From assembly GCF_003688915.1 (NCBI RefSeq), contig NZ_REFU01000001.1:2914001-2978000 (forward strand): 64,000 nt of DNA, in the 5' to 3' direction. The translations under genes were made by a program, and so were the position numbers. The stretch is from Rhodococcus sp. SBT000017. Its GTDB lineage: Bacteria > Actinomycetota > Actinomycetes > Mycobacteriales > Mycobacteriaceae. Positions 24,297-33,700 of the stretch are shown here, in pieces. Every line of letters begins with the position of its first letter. Position 1 is the stretch's first letter. Under the pieces are notes generated by a model, which saw nothing but the letters and a program-made list of their open reading frames with translations, was not told the DNA's origin and did not search any database.

Positions 24297-25553
24297 CTAG
24301 TGGTTCCTCCGGTCGCTGGTGCTCTCGACGATACGACGGGCCCATGCTTCGAACTTGTCCAGTGCCGCGACCCGCGTCAGGTTTCGATCGACATAGTCGA
24401 TACCCCGTCGGCCGAGGGACTGCGCGTGCCTGGTGTCGGACGCCAAAGTACGTACTCCGTCGACCAGCGCCTGCGGGTCCCCTGCCGCCACCGTCACTCC
24501 GGCACCGGATCGCTCGACTTCACGACTGGTGATACTGCCGGCATCCGTTGCGGCGAGAACGGCTGTACCGCTTGCGAAGTACGATGTCAGCTTGCTGGGA
24601 ATCGACATTTGCGAAAGCCCACGCTTCTCGTTCACCAGTAGCACGTCCGCTGCTGCAAGCGCTGCCGCGTAGTCCTCACTGGGAAACGGTCGAAGAAATT
24701 CGATCGATCGCACTCCGCGAGCGGCATGTTCGAGGTGAGAGCGCCGGTTACCGTCCCCTACCAACAGGAACCTGATGCGGGCGCCCTGCCGATCGACCAC
24801 TTTGCCGGCCTCGACCACGTTGTCCAGTTCCTGCTTCACTCCCATGTTGCCGGTGTGAAGCACGATCGTCTCCCCCGGTGCCCAGCCGAAGCGTCGACGA
24901 GCGCTGGCGAGATCGACCTGCGGACGGTCTGGGAGATGAGTCCAATTTCGGATCACTTCAACACGTTTCGGGTCCACCGAGTATCGCTCGAGCAGCTGTT
25001 GCTCGAATTGCTCGTGTGCCACGATCACCGAATCCGCGGACCGTAGAATTCTGGACTCCAGAGCGGCAGTCCACCGGGCACCTCGACTACCCACCAGCCC
25101 GGTCTCGCTGGCTCCCGGCCCGTAGAGATCCTGTACCCAGAGTCCGACCGGCGTGGACCGATCCGAGACACGGGCGCGCAGAAGAGCCATACCGGTGGCC
25201 AGCAGGGCAGGCGAAACAGCAAGCAGTACATCCACGTTCGGCCACGGCATCGTCGCCAGTCTGGTTCCGAAGCTGGTCTCCATCCGCACCCGACCAACTG
25301 CTCCCGCCGTCGACGGAACGTGGTGACGTAGGCGGGTGACCGGAACACCGCCGACGATTTCGCGCAACGTCCTGCCGCCGTACCGCGGGTCTATTGCCCA
25401 CTGTGGATAGTGTGGGTATCCGGTCGACACAGCCACCGAGTGCCCTCGCTCGGTCAACCCGGATGCAAGATCACTCACATAGGGGGCGATCCCGGTCGGC
25501 TCCGGCGCATAGTTGAGCGCGAGTATGCCGATCGACATCGGTACCGCACTCAT
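24297..25553 (-). CDS. WbuB-like family 4 glycosyltransferase
   Basis: Encodes 418 residues with a GT-B fold. The N-terminus (ILALNYAPEPTGIAPYVSDL) and YPHYPQWAID are characteristic of WbuB/WcaI-type transferases in polysaccharide loci. VLHTGNMGVKQELDNVVEA and SIPSKLTSYFASGTAVLA are the C-domain donor-site motifs. The enzyme probably transfers a hexose, fucose or N-acetylated sugar onto the undecaprenyl-linked intermediate. It starts within the stop of the flippase gene (ATGA) and is followed without a gap by the acetyltransferase gene. Confidence 0.87.
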   Translation of the reverse strand: MSAVPMSIGILALNYAPEPTGIAPYVSDLASGLTERGHSVAVSTGYPHYPQWAIDPRYGGRTLREIVGGVPVTRLRHHVPSTAGAVGRVRMETSFGTRLATMPWPNVDVLLAVSPALLATGMALLRARVSDRSTPVGLWVQDLYGPGASETGLVGSRGARWTAALESRILRSADSVIVAHEQFEQQLLERYSVDPKRVEVIRNWTHLPDRPQVDLASARRRFGWAPGETIVLHTGNMGVKQELDNVVEAGKVVDRQGARIRFLLVGDGNRRSHLEHAARGVRSIEFLRPFPSEDYAAALAAADVLLVNEKRGLSQMSIPSKLTSYFASGTAVLAATDAGSITSREVERSGAGVTVAAGDPQALVDGVRTLASDTRHAQSLGRRGIDYVDRNLTRVAALDKFEAWARRIVESTSDRRNH

Positions 25554-26908
25554 GTGGTGACCCCGTCGATCGTTCGACGCTGCTTCACGAGCCGCGGGAC
25601 ACCCAGGAGGTCAGGGATCAGCTGCCCGATCAGCACAGCGCCTGCAGTCACCACGACGACGCCGATTGCGCCGAATCTGGGCGCGACGAGGACAGCACCG
25701 ACGAGAGTGATCGCGGCCATCGCAGCCATGCACCCGGCTTGCCATCTCGCCTCCCGAGGTGTGGTGAGCAACATCCCCGACGGCAGGTGCGCACATTGCA
25801 ACACGAGCAGGGCAGCGAATGCCGACGCCAACGCAACGGGGGTGGCAATCTGGCCCGTGGAGAGAGTCTTCCCCACCCAAGGGCCGAGAACCACCAGTCC
25901 AGCGGCGATGACGAGACCCCCTGCGGCGAACGCTGCGGTTGCCCTGAGCCACAACGTCACCGTGGCCCCGGCATCGGGGCGACGCCGAACGAACATGGGC
26001 CACATCGTCAATGCAGCAGTGGAGAATACGGTCCAGCCGATGGCGTACATCTGCGCGAACAGCGAATACTGCGAAAGTTGATCCGGCGTGGATCGATGCG
26101 CCAGGACAACACGCTGAACCTGAAGGCCGAACGGTATCCCGATCGAGATCAAGAACATCCACAACGATCCGGCCAGCAATCCGCTTACTGGGTTCTCCGC
26201 CAGGCGAATTGCACGAGACCATGGCGGCAACCCTGTCGAGCGGAACGCAACCACCGTGCCCACAGCGTTCCCCAGGAGCGCACCCACGATCGGGGGTAGA
26301 ACGAACCAGATGCCGTCGATCCCGCACGCGTACAGCACGACTGCAGTCGTCATACCCAGCAGTGAATTGCTCATCATCAGCAGGACCACGACTGGTGTCC
26401 GGTCGACCCCAACGAGAATGCGCAACCCGAGTCCCGCCGGAATCGACAACCCGAACAGTGCGACAGCGAGTGATATTGCCCATCGGTCGCTGGCACCCGA
26501 CCGGATGCCGAGAATCGTTTCCCACCCATCGACCGCCATCACCGTCACGGCGACGGCCAGGACCGACAAGGCAACTCCCGCAAGCACTCGATAAGCGCGA
26601 GCGATCACGGCCTGCGCAGCCTTGTCCTCTCGAAGGTTCGCGCTGCGTGCGCAGGCAGTCGTGACGGTGGCACCGATACCGAGATCGGCAAACGGAAACA
26701 ACACAGCCAGCGATCCCACGAGCGCTACCAGTCCAAAACCGATCTCACCGGTGGCACGGATCGTGATGGCAGTGGTGACGAGTCCGGCCACCGCGATGAT
26801 CGGGGTTCCACCCACTCGGAACAGGGTGCTATACAGCATTGTTCGACGCTCGGCCTGATCAAGCATGTGCGATGCAGCTGGCCGGCTGCCGGGCAGTGAG
26901 GCGCTCAT
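25550..26908 (-). CDS. Polysaccharide flippase-like membrane protein (Wzx type, first copy)
   Basis: Encodes 452 residues with 12-14 hydrophobic spans, the MATE/Wzx polysaccharide-transport fold. An N-terminal segment TLFRVGGTPIIAVAGLVTT and the alternating long spans are typical. Start 26908 overlaps the preceding gene's stop by 4 bp. It would flip undecaprenyl-linked repeat units to the outer face of the membrane. A second, unrelated-looking flippase lies at 46917-48377. Confidence 0.8.
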   Translation of the reverse strand: MSASLPGSRPAASHMLDQAERRTMLYSTLFRVGGTPIIAVAGLVTTAITIRATGEIGFGLVALVGSLAVLFPFADLGIGATVTTACARSANLREDKAAQAVIARAYRVLAGVALSVLAVAVTVMAVDGWETILGIRSGASDRWAISLAVALFGLSIPAGLGLRILVGVDRTPVVVLLMMSNSLLGMTTAVVLYACGIDGIWFVLPPIVGALLGNAVGTVVAFRSTGLPPWSRAIRLAENPVSGLLAGSLWMFLISIGIPFGLQVQRVVLAHRSTPDQLSQYSLFAQMYAIGWTVFSTAALTMWPMFVRRRPDAGATVTLWLRATAAFAAGGLVIAAGLVVLGPWVGKTLSTGQIATPVALASAFAALLVLQCAHLPSGMLLTTPREARWQAGCMAAMAAITLVGAVLVAPRFGAIGVVVVTAGAVLIGQLIPDLLGVPRLVKQRRTIDGVTT

Positions 26909-27735
26909 CGGCTGTTCCGACGGTCCAGAAGCCGGGCAAGTCCTCGGGCAGGGCGCTTGATCGCCGCCTTCGTGCGTGCCGTCCATTCGACCCAGAACGA
27001 GAGCAGCCGAGACTTGCCTCGGCTTCCGTACGGGTAGAAGCCGGCAATATCCCACGCACGGCGAACGTCCGCGAAGTGCTGGCTCTGGGGGCGCACAGAT
27101 CCCACGCCCGAGGCATCGAAATCGGTGAGCACTGCCGGAACCAGGTCGGGCTCGGCCATCAGCGCAGCTCTCAGCATGAAGAGTTGGTCCGCGGCGAGCC
27201 CGAAGTCGGTGTCGTACCCGCCTAGCGACACGTAGATCTCACGCCCGATGAGCGCCGCCTGATGCGGTATGGGGCGAATACCCAACGCAAAACGAGTTCG
27301 ATCGAAGGGCATGTACCCCCACTGCCCCAGCGGAGCGCCGTCCAGCCGACGCATCACTTTCCCATAGCCCCAACGGTCTGCGACGGCACGAGTTCCGTTC
27401 TTGGACAGTGCTGTTACGGCACACTGCACAGCATCCGCGTCAGCGAAGGTGTCACCCGAGTGCAGCCACCACAGGATGTCGCCCGATGCGTGGTCCGATC
27501 CCTGATTCATCGCGTCGTATCGTCCACCGTCCGGCTTGGACTGCCAGTACCGAAGATGCTGTTGAGTCCGAAGATAACTCGCGACGTGATCGCCGGATCC
27601 CCCGTCGATGACGATGTGTTCGATGTGCGGATACGACTGCGAGCGAACGCTGTCGACGGTGGCGTGGAGTCCGGTGGCATCACGATAGGAGATGGTGATC
27701 ACCGAGACAACGGGTAGCTGCTCGTTCGGAGTCAT
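26905..27735 (-). CDS. Family 2 glycosyltransferase (WcaE-like)
   Basis: Encodes 276 residues with a GT-A fold. VSVITISYRD opens the nucleotide-binding strand, VIDGGSGDHVASYL is the WcaE-like signature region, and SKPDGGRYDAMNQG gives the donor-binding loop. LHSGDTFAD provides the DxD-like acidic element. It probably adds one sugar to the growing repeat unit. It is coupled by 4-bp overlaps on both sides. Confidence 0.87.
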   Translation of the reverse strand: MTPNEQLPVVSVITISYRDATGLHATVDSVRSQSYPHIEHIVIDGGSGDHVASYLRTQQHLRYWQSKPDGGRYDAMNQGSDHASGDILWWLHSGDTFADADAVQCAVTALSKNGTRAVADRWGYGKVMRRLDGAPLGQWGYMPFDRTRFALGIRPIPHQAALIGREIYVSLGGYDTDFGLAADQLFMLRAALMAEPDLVPAVLTDFDASGVGSVRPQSQHFADVRRAWDIAGFYPYGSRGKSRLLSFWVEWTARTKAAIKRPARGLARLLDRRNSR

Positions 27736-28631
27736 CGCTGACGCACCGCCCGAACCGACACCGTGAGCAGTTTGGCCACCGCGTACAGCACCGCCCAGAT
27801 GCCCGGTGACCCTCGATTCGAGCCAACACGAATTGCCTGCCGGATACCCAACGTCGACCCAGCCGAGGCTGCCGCCGCGACAGGGCTGGTCAAGTAGTAA
27901 TCGCCACGAACACGCGGGCTTGCATCGTGCAGATGCTCCTGCCCCCAGTCCAGGTATCTGGAGACGTCATTCTTTCCGTTGTTGGACAACGAATTCGGTG
28001 TTACTCGATAGATCACGAACGGATCGTTCAGTTGCTCGATACGCGTCCGCGGATACTTGGACCGAACGGCCAGGAGCCAGGTTGATTCGTCGTGCACAGC
28101 GTCGGCTCGCTCGTCGAGCGGCACATCCAGCGCGAGCTGGGCGGGAAACAGCAACGTGGACGTTTGCACCACACCGTTTCCGAGGCCGGACCGATGGAGC
28201 GAGTAGGTGTACAGATACTCGGCGATGTCCTGACGCGGTTCGATGGCAACGCGCGGAAGAATCTTCTCGTGGCCGTCAGGGCGGCGCACAACGCAGGCAC
28301 AGGACACGATCGTCGTCGACGGTCCACTCGCTTCCAGCAGCAGCATCTGAGCCTCGATCTTGTACGGATGCCAAAGATCATCGTCGTCGAGAAGCGCGAT
28401 CACATCGCCGACGGCGTCGCGGATCCCGATTTGACGCGCCCTCTGCGCGCCCGCCCCCGGTCCACACCGCAGCACCTTGATCCTGGCGTTGGCGGCGAGG
28501 CCGAGCTCGTCAGCGGTATCGGCGACCACAATCACCTCGCAGACCGAGAAGCTCTGCTGCAGAGCAGAATCGACAGCGCCCGAAAGGGAACTGCGGCCGA
28601 CGGTCGGGATCACGACGCTGACCGTGGTCAC
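27732..28631 (-). CDS. Family 2 glycosyltransferase
   Basis: Encodes 299 residues. The N-terminal GT-A domain has VSVVIPTVGRSS, VIVVADTADE and the metal-binding ALLDDDDLWHP (DxD). The C-terminal part is helical with a hydrophobic stretch near the end that could bring it to the membrane. Donor and acceptor are unknown. It is coupled by 4-bp overlaps to both neighbours. Confidence 0.87.
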   Translation of the reverse strand: MTTVSVVIPTVGRSSLSGAVDSALQQSFSVCEVIVVADTADELGLAANARIKVLRCGPGAGAQRARQIGIRDAVGDVIALLDDDDLWHPYKIEAQMLLLEASGPSTTIVSCACVVRRPDGHEKILPRVAIEPRQDIAEYLYTYSLHRSGLGNGVVQTSTLLFPAQLALDVPLDERADAVHDESTWLLAVRSKYPRTRIEQLNDPFVIYRVTPNSLSNNGKNDVSRYLDWGQEHLHDASPRVRGDYYLTSPVAAAASAGSTLGIRQAIRVGSNRGSPGIWAVLYAVAKLLTVSVRAVRQR

Positions 28632-29887
28632 GCGTTCTGCCCGACGTCGTCAGTCTTCCTCGGCCGCAACATCACACACAGAACCGCCACGGCTGCGAAC
28701 ACAGTTGCCAGGTTGTACGACCACGGAGAGAACAGCAGATCCCAGCATGCTTGTACAGCGACGAGGGTAGTGACGGGCATCCATCGCCCGGCTTGTCCCG
28801 ATCGAACGATGACGACCAAACACGATACGAGTAACCACAACGGAAACAGCATCCCGATCACGCCTGCCTCGGCCCACGTACCCAGCAGGATCGAGTGAAA
28901 CGATGCCGAGCCGTCCGGTAGCCGCCAGACGAAGTCGAATGTGAACCGCTGCGGGAAGCCGATTTCCAGTGCCAGTCGACGAGCATGCACGAAGACGGAC
29001 TCCGGGATGTTGTGTGCGTTACCCCAACCGAACCACGGCTTTTCGATGATCGCGGTGAGCGACAACGGGGCCTCGGTTCTGCCGGCCAGAATCATCGGGA
29101 CGCCCTCACCCAGCTGCGCGGACACCTTGGTTTGCAGGGCGGTGCCGAACAGGCCCGATCGCGACGCGATCGGCAGAAGCAAGGTATAGGCCGACACGCT
29201 TGCGGCCAAGGCTGCGATGACGACCAGCGGGCGATGACGCCTGAGCCGCCGCCCGCTGATCACCAAGAGTAGGGCAGCGAGTACGCAGACGAGGGCATGC
29301 GAACGGTAGTTCAGAGCGAGGCTCACCCCCGCGAGCATCACCAGCGCCAGAGCGATTGCAGCGGTTGATCGCCCACGAATGACGAGTAAGTATACGATTG
29401 CGACGGTCACGGCCGGCGCGAGCCCGTACTTCCAGTTGGCGGCCAGTCCTCCTCCGATTGTCAACGGTGTGCCGACGAACAGATAGAAGGCTCCGGTACC
29501 CATTCCGATGCCGACGAGTATCGCGCACACGTCCTCGATGCGCTGACACACCAACGCAATACCGACGATGTAGAGGGCGAGCGAGAGAAAGACGATCGAG
29601 TTGGGGCCACTATCCGGAAGGCCGTTGACTGTGGCGGACACTGCGTACGCGCAGAACCCGAGCAGCGACAGGACCGTCGGGATCCACACGCGGCCGATGG
29701 ACACCGACAACATCAGCGCAGGGACGACAAGCGCACAGAGCACCGACAAGCCGGTCACCGTGTAGTTCGCGAGAGGCAACCCCGAGGCTGCACCGACTGC
29801 GATCAACAACAGCCGCCGCCTGGACGTGTTGGGATGACGATGATCGTCGACCGAGGTCCCTGCGTGCCACGATGAAACGACAGACAT
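28628..29887 (-). CDS. Polymerase/ligase-type membrane protein (Wzy-like, first copy)
   Basis: Encodes 419 residues with about 10-12 hydrophobic spans and a large outer loop (about 240-320) between late spans. The loop has LAGRTEAPLSLTAIIEKPWFGWG, the pattern of the O-antigen ligase/Wzy_C family (R plus GWG-type motif). It would polymerise flipped repeat units or ligate polymer to an acceptor. Sequence alone does not separate Wzy from WaaL. A second member is at 35969-37336. It ends overlapping the GT2 gene. Confidence 0.75.
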   Translation of the reverse strand: MSVVSSWHAGTSVDDHRHPNTSRRRLLLIAVGAASGLPLANYTVTGLSVLCALVVPALMLSVSIGRVWIPTVLSLLGFCAYAVSATVNGLPDSGPNSIVFLSLALYIVGIALVCQRIEDVCAILVGIGMGTGAFYLFVGTPLTIGGGLAANWKYGLAPAVTVAIVYLLVIRGRSTAAIALALVMLAGVSLALNYRSHALVCVLAALLLVISGRRLRRHRPLVVIAALAASVSAYTLLLPIASRSGLFGTALQTKVSAQLGEGVPMILAGRTEAPLSLTAIIEKPWFGWGNAHNIPESVFVHARRLALEIGFPQRFTFDFVWRLPDGSASFHSILLGTWAEAGVIGMLFPLWLLVSCLVVIVRSGQAGRWMPVTTLVAVQACWDLLFSPWSYNLATVFAAVAVLCVMLRPRKTDDVGQNA

Positions 29888-29914
29888 CAAAGGCCCCTCA
29901 ATACGCCGTCGATG

Positions 29915-30868
29915 TCATGATCGCATGGTCTCGAGGTTGTCGTGGTACCAGCGAACCGTCGCCGAAAGACCCTCGCGAAATTCGATCGTCGGTTCCCAAC
30001 CGGTATCGCGCAGTGCGCTCACATCGAGCAACTTCCTCGCCATGCCGTCCGGCTTCGAGGTATCCCACACAACCCGCCCGCCGTACCCGACGAGTTCGGC
30101 GACCATGGCCGAGATCTCGGCAATGGATCGGTCTTCTCCTACTCCTACGTTCATGTGTCGTGGACCGTCGTAATGGTCCATGAGATGGACGCACGCCGAT
30201 GCCATGTCGTCGACATGCATGAATTCACGGCGTGGAGAACCGCTTCCCCAGTTCGTCACCGAAGTCAATCCTCGGTCGCGGGCATCGACGAACCGACGAA
30301 TCAAGGCGGGCAGGACGTGAGAGGTCTGCGGAGAGAAGTTGTCTCCCGGCCCGTACAGGTTGGTGGGCATTGCCGAGATCCAGGGCCGGCCGAACTGCTT
30401 GCGGACGGACTGCACGCCGATGATGCCGGCGATCTTCGCTATCGCATACGCATCGTTGGTGGGTTCGAGATGCCCGGTGAGCAGATAGTCCTCTTTGAGC
30501 GGCTGCGGAGCATGTTTGGGATAGATGCACGACGAGCCGAGAAACAGCAGACGGTCCACGTCGAACTCGACCGCGGCATCCATGATGTTGACCTGAATCT
30601 GCAGGTTGTCGGACAAAAAGTTCATGGGTTGGGTGTCGTTGGCCATGATGCCACCGACTTTGGCCGCAGCCAGGACGACATTGACGGGGCGACGCGTGGA
30701 GAAGAAGTCGAACACATCGGTCCTGTTTCTCAGGTCCAATTCGTTCGACGTCAGACCGACGAGATTCGAGAAACCTGCATTCTCGAGAGCACGCCACACA
30801 GCCGAACCGACCAGACCACGATGTCCGGCAACGTACATCGGCGCACGCCGATCGAGTGGCCCGATCAC
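29915..30868 (-). CDS. fcl: GDP-L-fucose synthase
   Basis: Encodes 317 residues; start GTG 30868 overlaps the gmd stop as GTGA, although an in-frame ATG at 30901 exists. The short-chain dehydrogenase fold shows the nucleotide site [11 protein letters not shown], the catalytic SSCIYP and YAIAK (Tyr-x3-Lys), and [11 protein letters not shown]. It epimerises and reduces GDP-4-keto-6-deoxymannose to GDP-L-fucose with NADPH. Together with gmd it supplies GDP-L-fucose for the polysaccharide. Confidence 0.93.
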   Translation of the reverse strand: MIGPLDRRAPMYVAGHRGLVGSAVWRALENAGFSNLVGLTSNELDLRNRTDVFDFFSTRRPVNVVLAAAKVGGIMANDTQPMNFLSDNLQIQVNIMDAAVEFDVDRLLFLGSSCIYPKHAPQPLKEDYLLTGHLEPTNDAYAIAKIAGIIGVQSVRKQFGRPWISAMPTNLYGPGDNFSPQTSHVLPALIRRFVDARDRGLTSVTNWGSGSPRREFMHVDDMASACVHLMDHYDGPRHMNVGVGEDRSIAEISAMVAELVGYGGRVVWDTSKPDGMARKLLDVSALRDTGWEPTIEFREGLSATVRWYHDNLETMRS

Positions 30869-31899
30869 GGCCACCCCGCAATGGTGGGGCGGTCGATCCA
30901 TGGCCTTCCCGTGGACTGCAACGCCTCGAGATCGGCATCGACCATGATCACGGCCAGACGGTCTGCCGTGACAGTGGGGTTCCAGCCGAACGCAGCCCGT
31001 GCACCCGATGCATCGCCGATCAGAGCGTTGACCTCCGCGGCGCGGAGGTACCGATCATCGAACTCGACGTGCTCCTGCCAGTCGAGTCCGGCGTGTGCGA
31101 ACGCTGCGTGTGCGAACTCCTTCACGGTCGTTCCCACACCGGTCGCCAGAACGAGATCCCGAGGATCGTCCATCTGCAACATTCGCCATATCCCCTCGAC
31201 GAACTCGGGTGCGTAACCCCAATCTCGCACTGCGTCCAGATTGCCCAAATATATCCGCTTCTCGAGCCCCATCTTGATCCTGGCCGCGGCGCGGGTGATC
31301 TTGCGAGTAACGAAAGTCTCGCCACGCCGGGGAGATTCGTGGTTGAACAGGATGCCGCTCACAGCGTGCAACCCATACGCCTCGCGGTACATCTGTGTCA
31401 TGGAGTGGGCATACAGTTTCGCGGCGGCGTACGGCGATCGGGGGTGGAACGGCGCGCTCTCGCCCTGTGGCGGCGGGGTCGAGCCGAACATCTCCGAGCT
31501 GGATGCTTGGTAGTAACGGCATTCGATCTTCGACTGCCGCACCGCCTCGAGTAGACGAACCGACCCAAGCCCGGTGACGGCCCCCGTGTGCTCGGGCTCG
31601 TCGAAACTCACTCGCACGTGGGATTGGGCCGCGAGGTTGTAGATCTCGTCGGGAACGATCTCCATCAGTAGGGACACCAACCGTGCACTGTCGGTCAGGT
31701 CGCCGTAGTGCAGAAACAACCGGCGACCGGGGTCGTGTGGATCGGTGTAGAGATGTTCGATCCTCGAGGTGTTGAACGTCGACGATCGACGTATCAGTCC
31801 GTGCACGACATAGCCCTTCGACAGGAGCAACTCCGCAAGGTAGGAGCCGTCCTGTCCGGTGATGCCAGTGATCAGCGCACGTTTCATTCCGGATGACAC
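30865..31899 (-). CDS. gmd: GDP-mannose 4,6-dehydratase
   Basis: Encodes 344 residues (GTG start; ATG 31887 is an alternative). The NADP site is [14 protein letters not shown]. Catalytic residues lie in SSSEMFG and in [11 protein letters not shown] (Tyr-x3-Lys), and [16 protein letters not shown] is the GDP-mannose dehydratase signature. It converts GDP-mannose to GDP-4-keto-6-deoxymannose, which Fcl turns into GDP-L-fucose; the two genes overlap by 4 bp. GDP-mannose itself must come from genes outside this window. Confidence 0.95.
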   Translation of the reverse strand: MSSGMKRALITGITGQDGSYLAELLLSKGYVVHGLIRRSSTFNTSRIEHLYTDPHDPGRRLFLHYGDLTDSARLVSLLMEIVPDEIYNLAAQSHVRVSFDEPEHTGAVTGLGSVRLLEAVRQSKIECRYYQASSSEMFGSTPPPQGESAPFHPRSPYAAAKLYAHSMTQMYREAYGLHAVSGILFNHESPRRGETFVTRKITRAAARIKMGLEKRIYLGNLDAVRDWGYAPEFVEGIWRMLQMDDPRDLVLATGVGTTVKEFAHAAFAHAGLDWQEHVEFDDRYLRAAEVNALIGDASGARAAFGWNPTVTADRLAVIMVDADLEALQSTGRPWIDRPTIAGWP

Positions 31900-31944
31900 T
31901 ACTGGACTTCCCGGTTGCGTTCAGTGCCTGAGATCGAGGGCAAG

Positions 31945-32397
31945 TCAGTCCTCGGCCGGACGAACGGACGGCACCGTAGCCTGCGGCCCAGCTACCGTTG
32001 TCCATGCCGGCACATCGTTGGTGACCACGGCGTTGGCACCTATGCGCGCCCCCGTACCTATGCGCAGCACCTGCCCCTTCTTGGAGGACAGGAAGGCACC
32101 GGCACCGATCATGACCTTGTCGCCGATCACAACGGTCGGCTCCTCCGATACCTCCCAGTCACCGGAGGCAACAGTGACATTCTGAGCGATCTGGACGCCA
32201 ACTCCGATCGAAGTATTGGGGTGAATGACCACACCCAAACCCCGATGCCACAGCTGGACAGAACCGTTCAACCGTGCTTCGTAGGGGAGCACGGCGTGAA
32301 AGACTGCGAAATTGAGCATCTTCACGATCTTGGCCGGCAGTGTCGAGCCACGCCGATACAGTCGGCACGAAAGCGCCCACAAAACCTCAGGATTCAC
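31945..32397 (-). CDS. Serine-acetyltransferase-like LbH protein
   Basis: Encodes 150 residues. A short helical N-terminus leads into hexapeptide repeats (GLGVVIHPNTSIGVGVQIAQ, then VVIGDKVMIGAGAF, RIGTGARIGANAVV). The fold and IHPNT histidine region match CysE-like acetyltransferases, many of which work on capsular sugars. It overlaps the GT39-type gene by 11 bp and is separated from gmd by 45 bp, so one transcript is likely. It is the third acetyltransferase of the locus. Confidence 0.82.
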   Translation of the reverse strand: MNPEVLWALSCRLYRRGSTLPAKIVKMLNFAVFHAVLPYEARLNGSVQLWHRGLGVVIHPNTSIGVGVQIAQNVTVASGDWEVSEEPTVVIGDKVMIGAGAFLSSKKGQVLRIGTGARIGANAVVTNDVPAWTTVAGPQATVPSVRPAED

Positions 32398-33700
32398 GTT
32401 CGGACACCTCTCGTTCGTGTGCCGGTCCGTCCTCGAACCCGCTCGTTGCTGTCGCCGCCTGCATGTGCCGCATTCCCGCCACCAGAATCACCACAGCAAC
32501 CACCGCTTCGACGATGAGGATGCTGTCGAGTGGCTGTCGAAAGCGGGTGCGAGTGAAGAAAATTGCCATGAACGGAGCGTTGAGTGCGAAGACTACGAGA
32601 AAGGCCCACTCGGATGGCAGCATTTTCAAATTGTGACGCAACAAGATTCGGGCGACCAAACCAACCACGACCGCACCGAATGCGACGATCGCAACCACCA
32701 TCTGTAGGGCACTTCCACGCCCCTCCGTTGTCGGCTTGTTGTATGGCGCGAAGTAGTTCAGGGTCTTGGAAATGTACAGCTGCGCTGCCTCGGCTGGGTT
32801 GTTCTCGATCCAGGTCAGCGCCGCATCCCGGAAGTAGGCGTCCCGCTCCACTTCCACGAGTTCCGGCGGTGGAATCGACTCCGGCGGATAGACGATATCG
32901 ACCCCGGAGCTTCCGGTGGCGCTCGGATTGTTGCCGATCACCAGGTTCTCGCCGGAGGTCGTGCTGAAGAGAACCGGCTCCCCCAATTGCTGTTCGTTTC
33001 TGGCCGCCCACAGTGCTACCGGTATGGCGAAGAACAGCAGCGTGACCGTGGCAAACTTGACACGATTCCCGCGCTGCTGCCAGAGCATCCACACCCCGGC
33101 CAAGAATGCGGTGAAGACCAGAGTGGGCACGGCCAGGCTCAGGCAGGCCATCAACAGTCCGATGCCGGCCGATGCTCTGAATGAGAGGGGCTTTCGGCCA
33201 TTGATATCGGCCTTGATTGCCACCGCCCACAACGCCAGCACCAGTAGCGTTGCGAGACCCTGCGGGTAGAGAGTGGCAGCGGTGTACACGTTCAGCGGAT
33301 AAACCAGCATTATCACCGACGCCAAGTAGCCCAGGCGCGATCCGGTGATGCTCGAACAGATCCAACCGGCAAGGGCTGCCGCTGCGATCATGAAAACCGC
33401 AGACAGCACAACGAGAATGCTCCCGTCGATGCCGACCAGGACAAAAGCACTCAACATCAGCGGCCACACGGGTGGACGATAGGCACTGGGCCGGCCGTGG
33501 ATGGAGAAACCACCACCGTCCGCCAGCGATCGTGCGATCGACAGGTACTGCTTCTCGTCGGCATATCGAAGGGGGCCCAGTCCCGAGTAAATCGCGTACA
33601 CGACGAGACCCAGTGCGGCGATTCCGAACGCAACGGCTATCAGTCGGCTGGACCGCCATCGCCGATCCTCGACCAGCGCAACGATCCCCGGCCTCGTCAT
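32387..33700 (-). CDS. GT39-like polytopic glycosyltransferase
   Basis: Encodes 437 residues with about 10 or more membrane spans. The first extracytoplasmic loop has RYADEKQYLSIARSLADGGGF, in which the Asp-Glu pair and following helix mark lipid-linked-sugar transferases of the ArnT/PMT (GT39/GT83) type. YRPPVWPLML follows. Such enzymes use polyprenyl-phosphate sugars outside the membrane to decorate a glycan or lipid. Start 33700 overlaps the preceding stop by 4 bp. No polyprenyl-sugar synthase is recognised nearby. Confidence 0.8.
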   Translation of the reverse strand: MTRPGIVALVEDRRWRSSRLIAVAFGIAALGLVVYAIYSGLGPLRYADEKQYLSIARSLADGGGFSIHGRPSAYRPPVWPLMLSAFVLVGIDGSILVVLSAVFMIAAAALAGWICSSITGSRLGYLASVIMLVYPLNVYTAATLYPQGLATLLVLALWAVAIKADINGRKPLSFRASAGIGLLMACLSLAVPTLVFTAFLAGVWMLWQQRGNRVKFATVTLLFFAIPVALWAARNEQQLGEPVLFSTTSGENLVIGNNPSATGSSGVDIVYPPESIPPPELVEVERDAYFRDAALTWIENNPAEAAQLYISKTLNYFAPYNKPTTEGRGSALQMVVAIVAFGAVVVGLVARILLRHNLKMLPSEWAFLVVFALNAPFMAIFFTRTRFRQPLDSILIVEAVVAVVILVAGMRHMQAATATSGFEDGPAHEREVSERES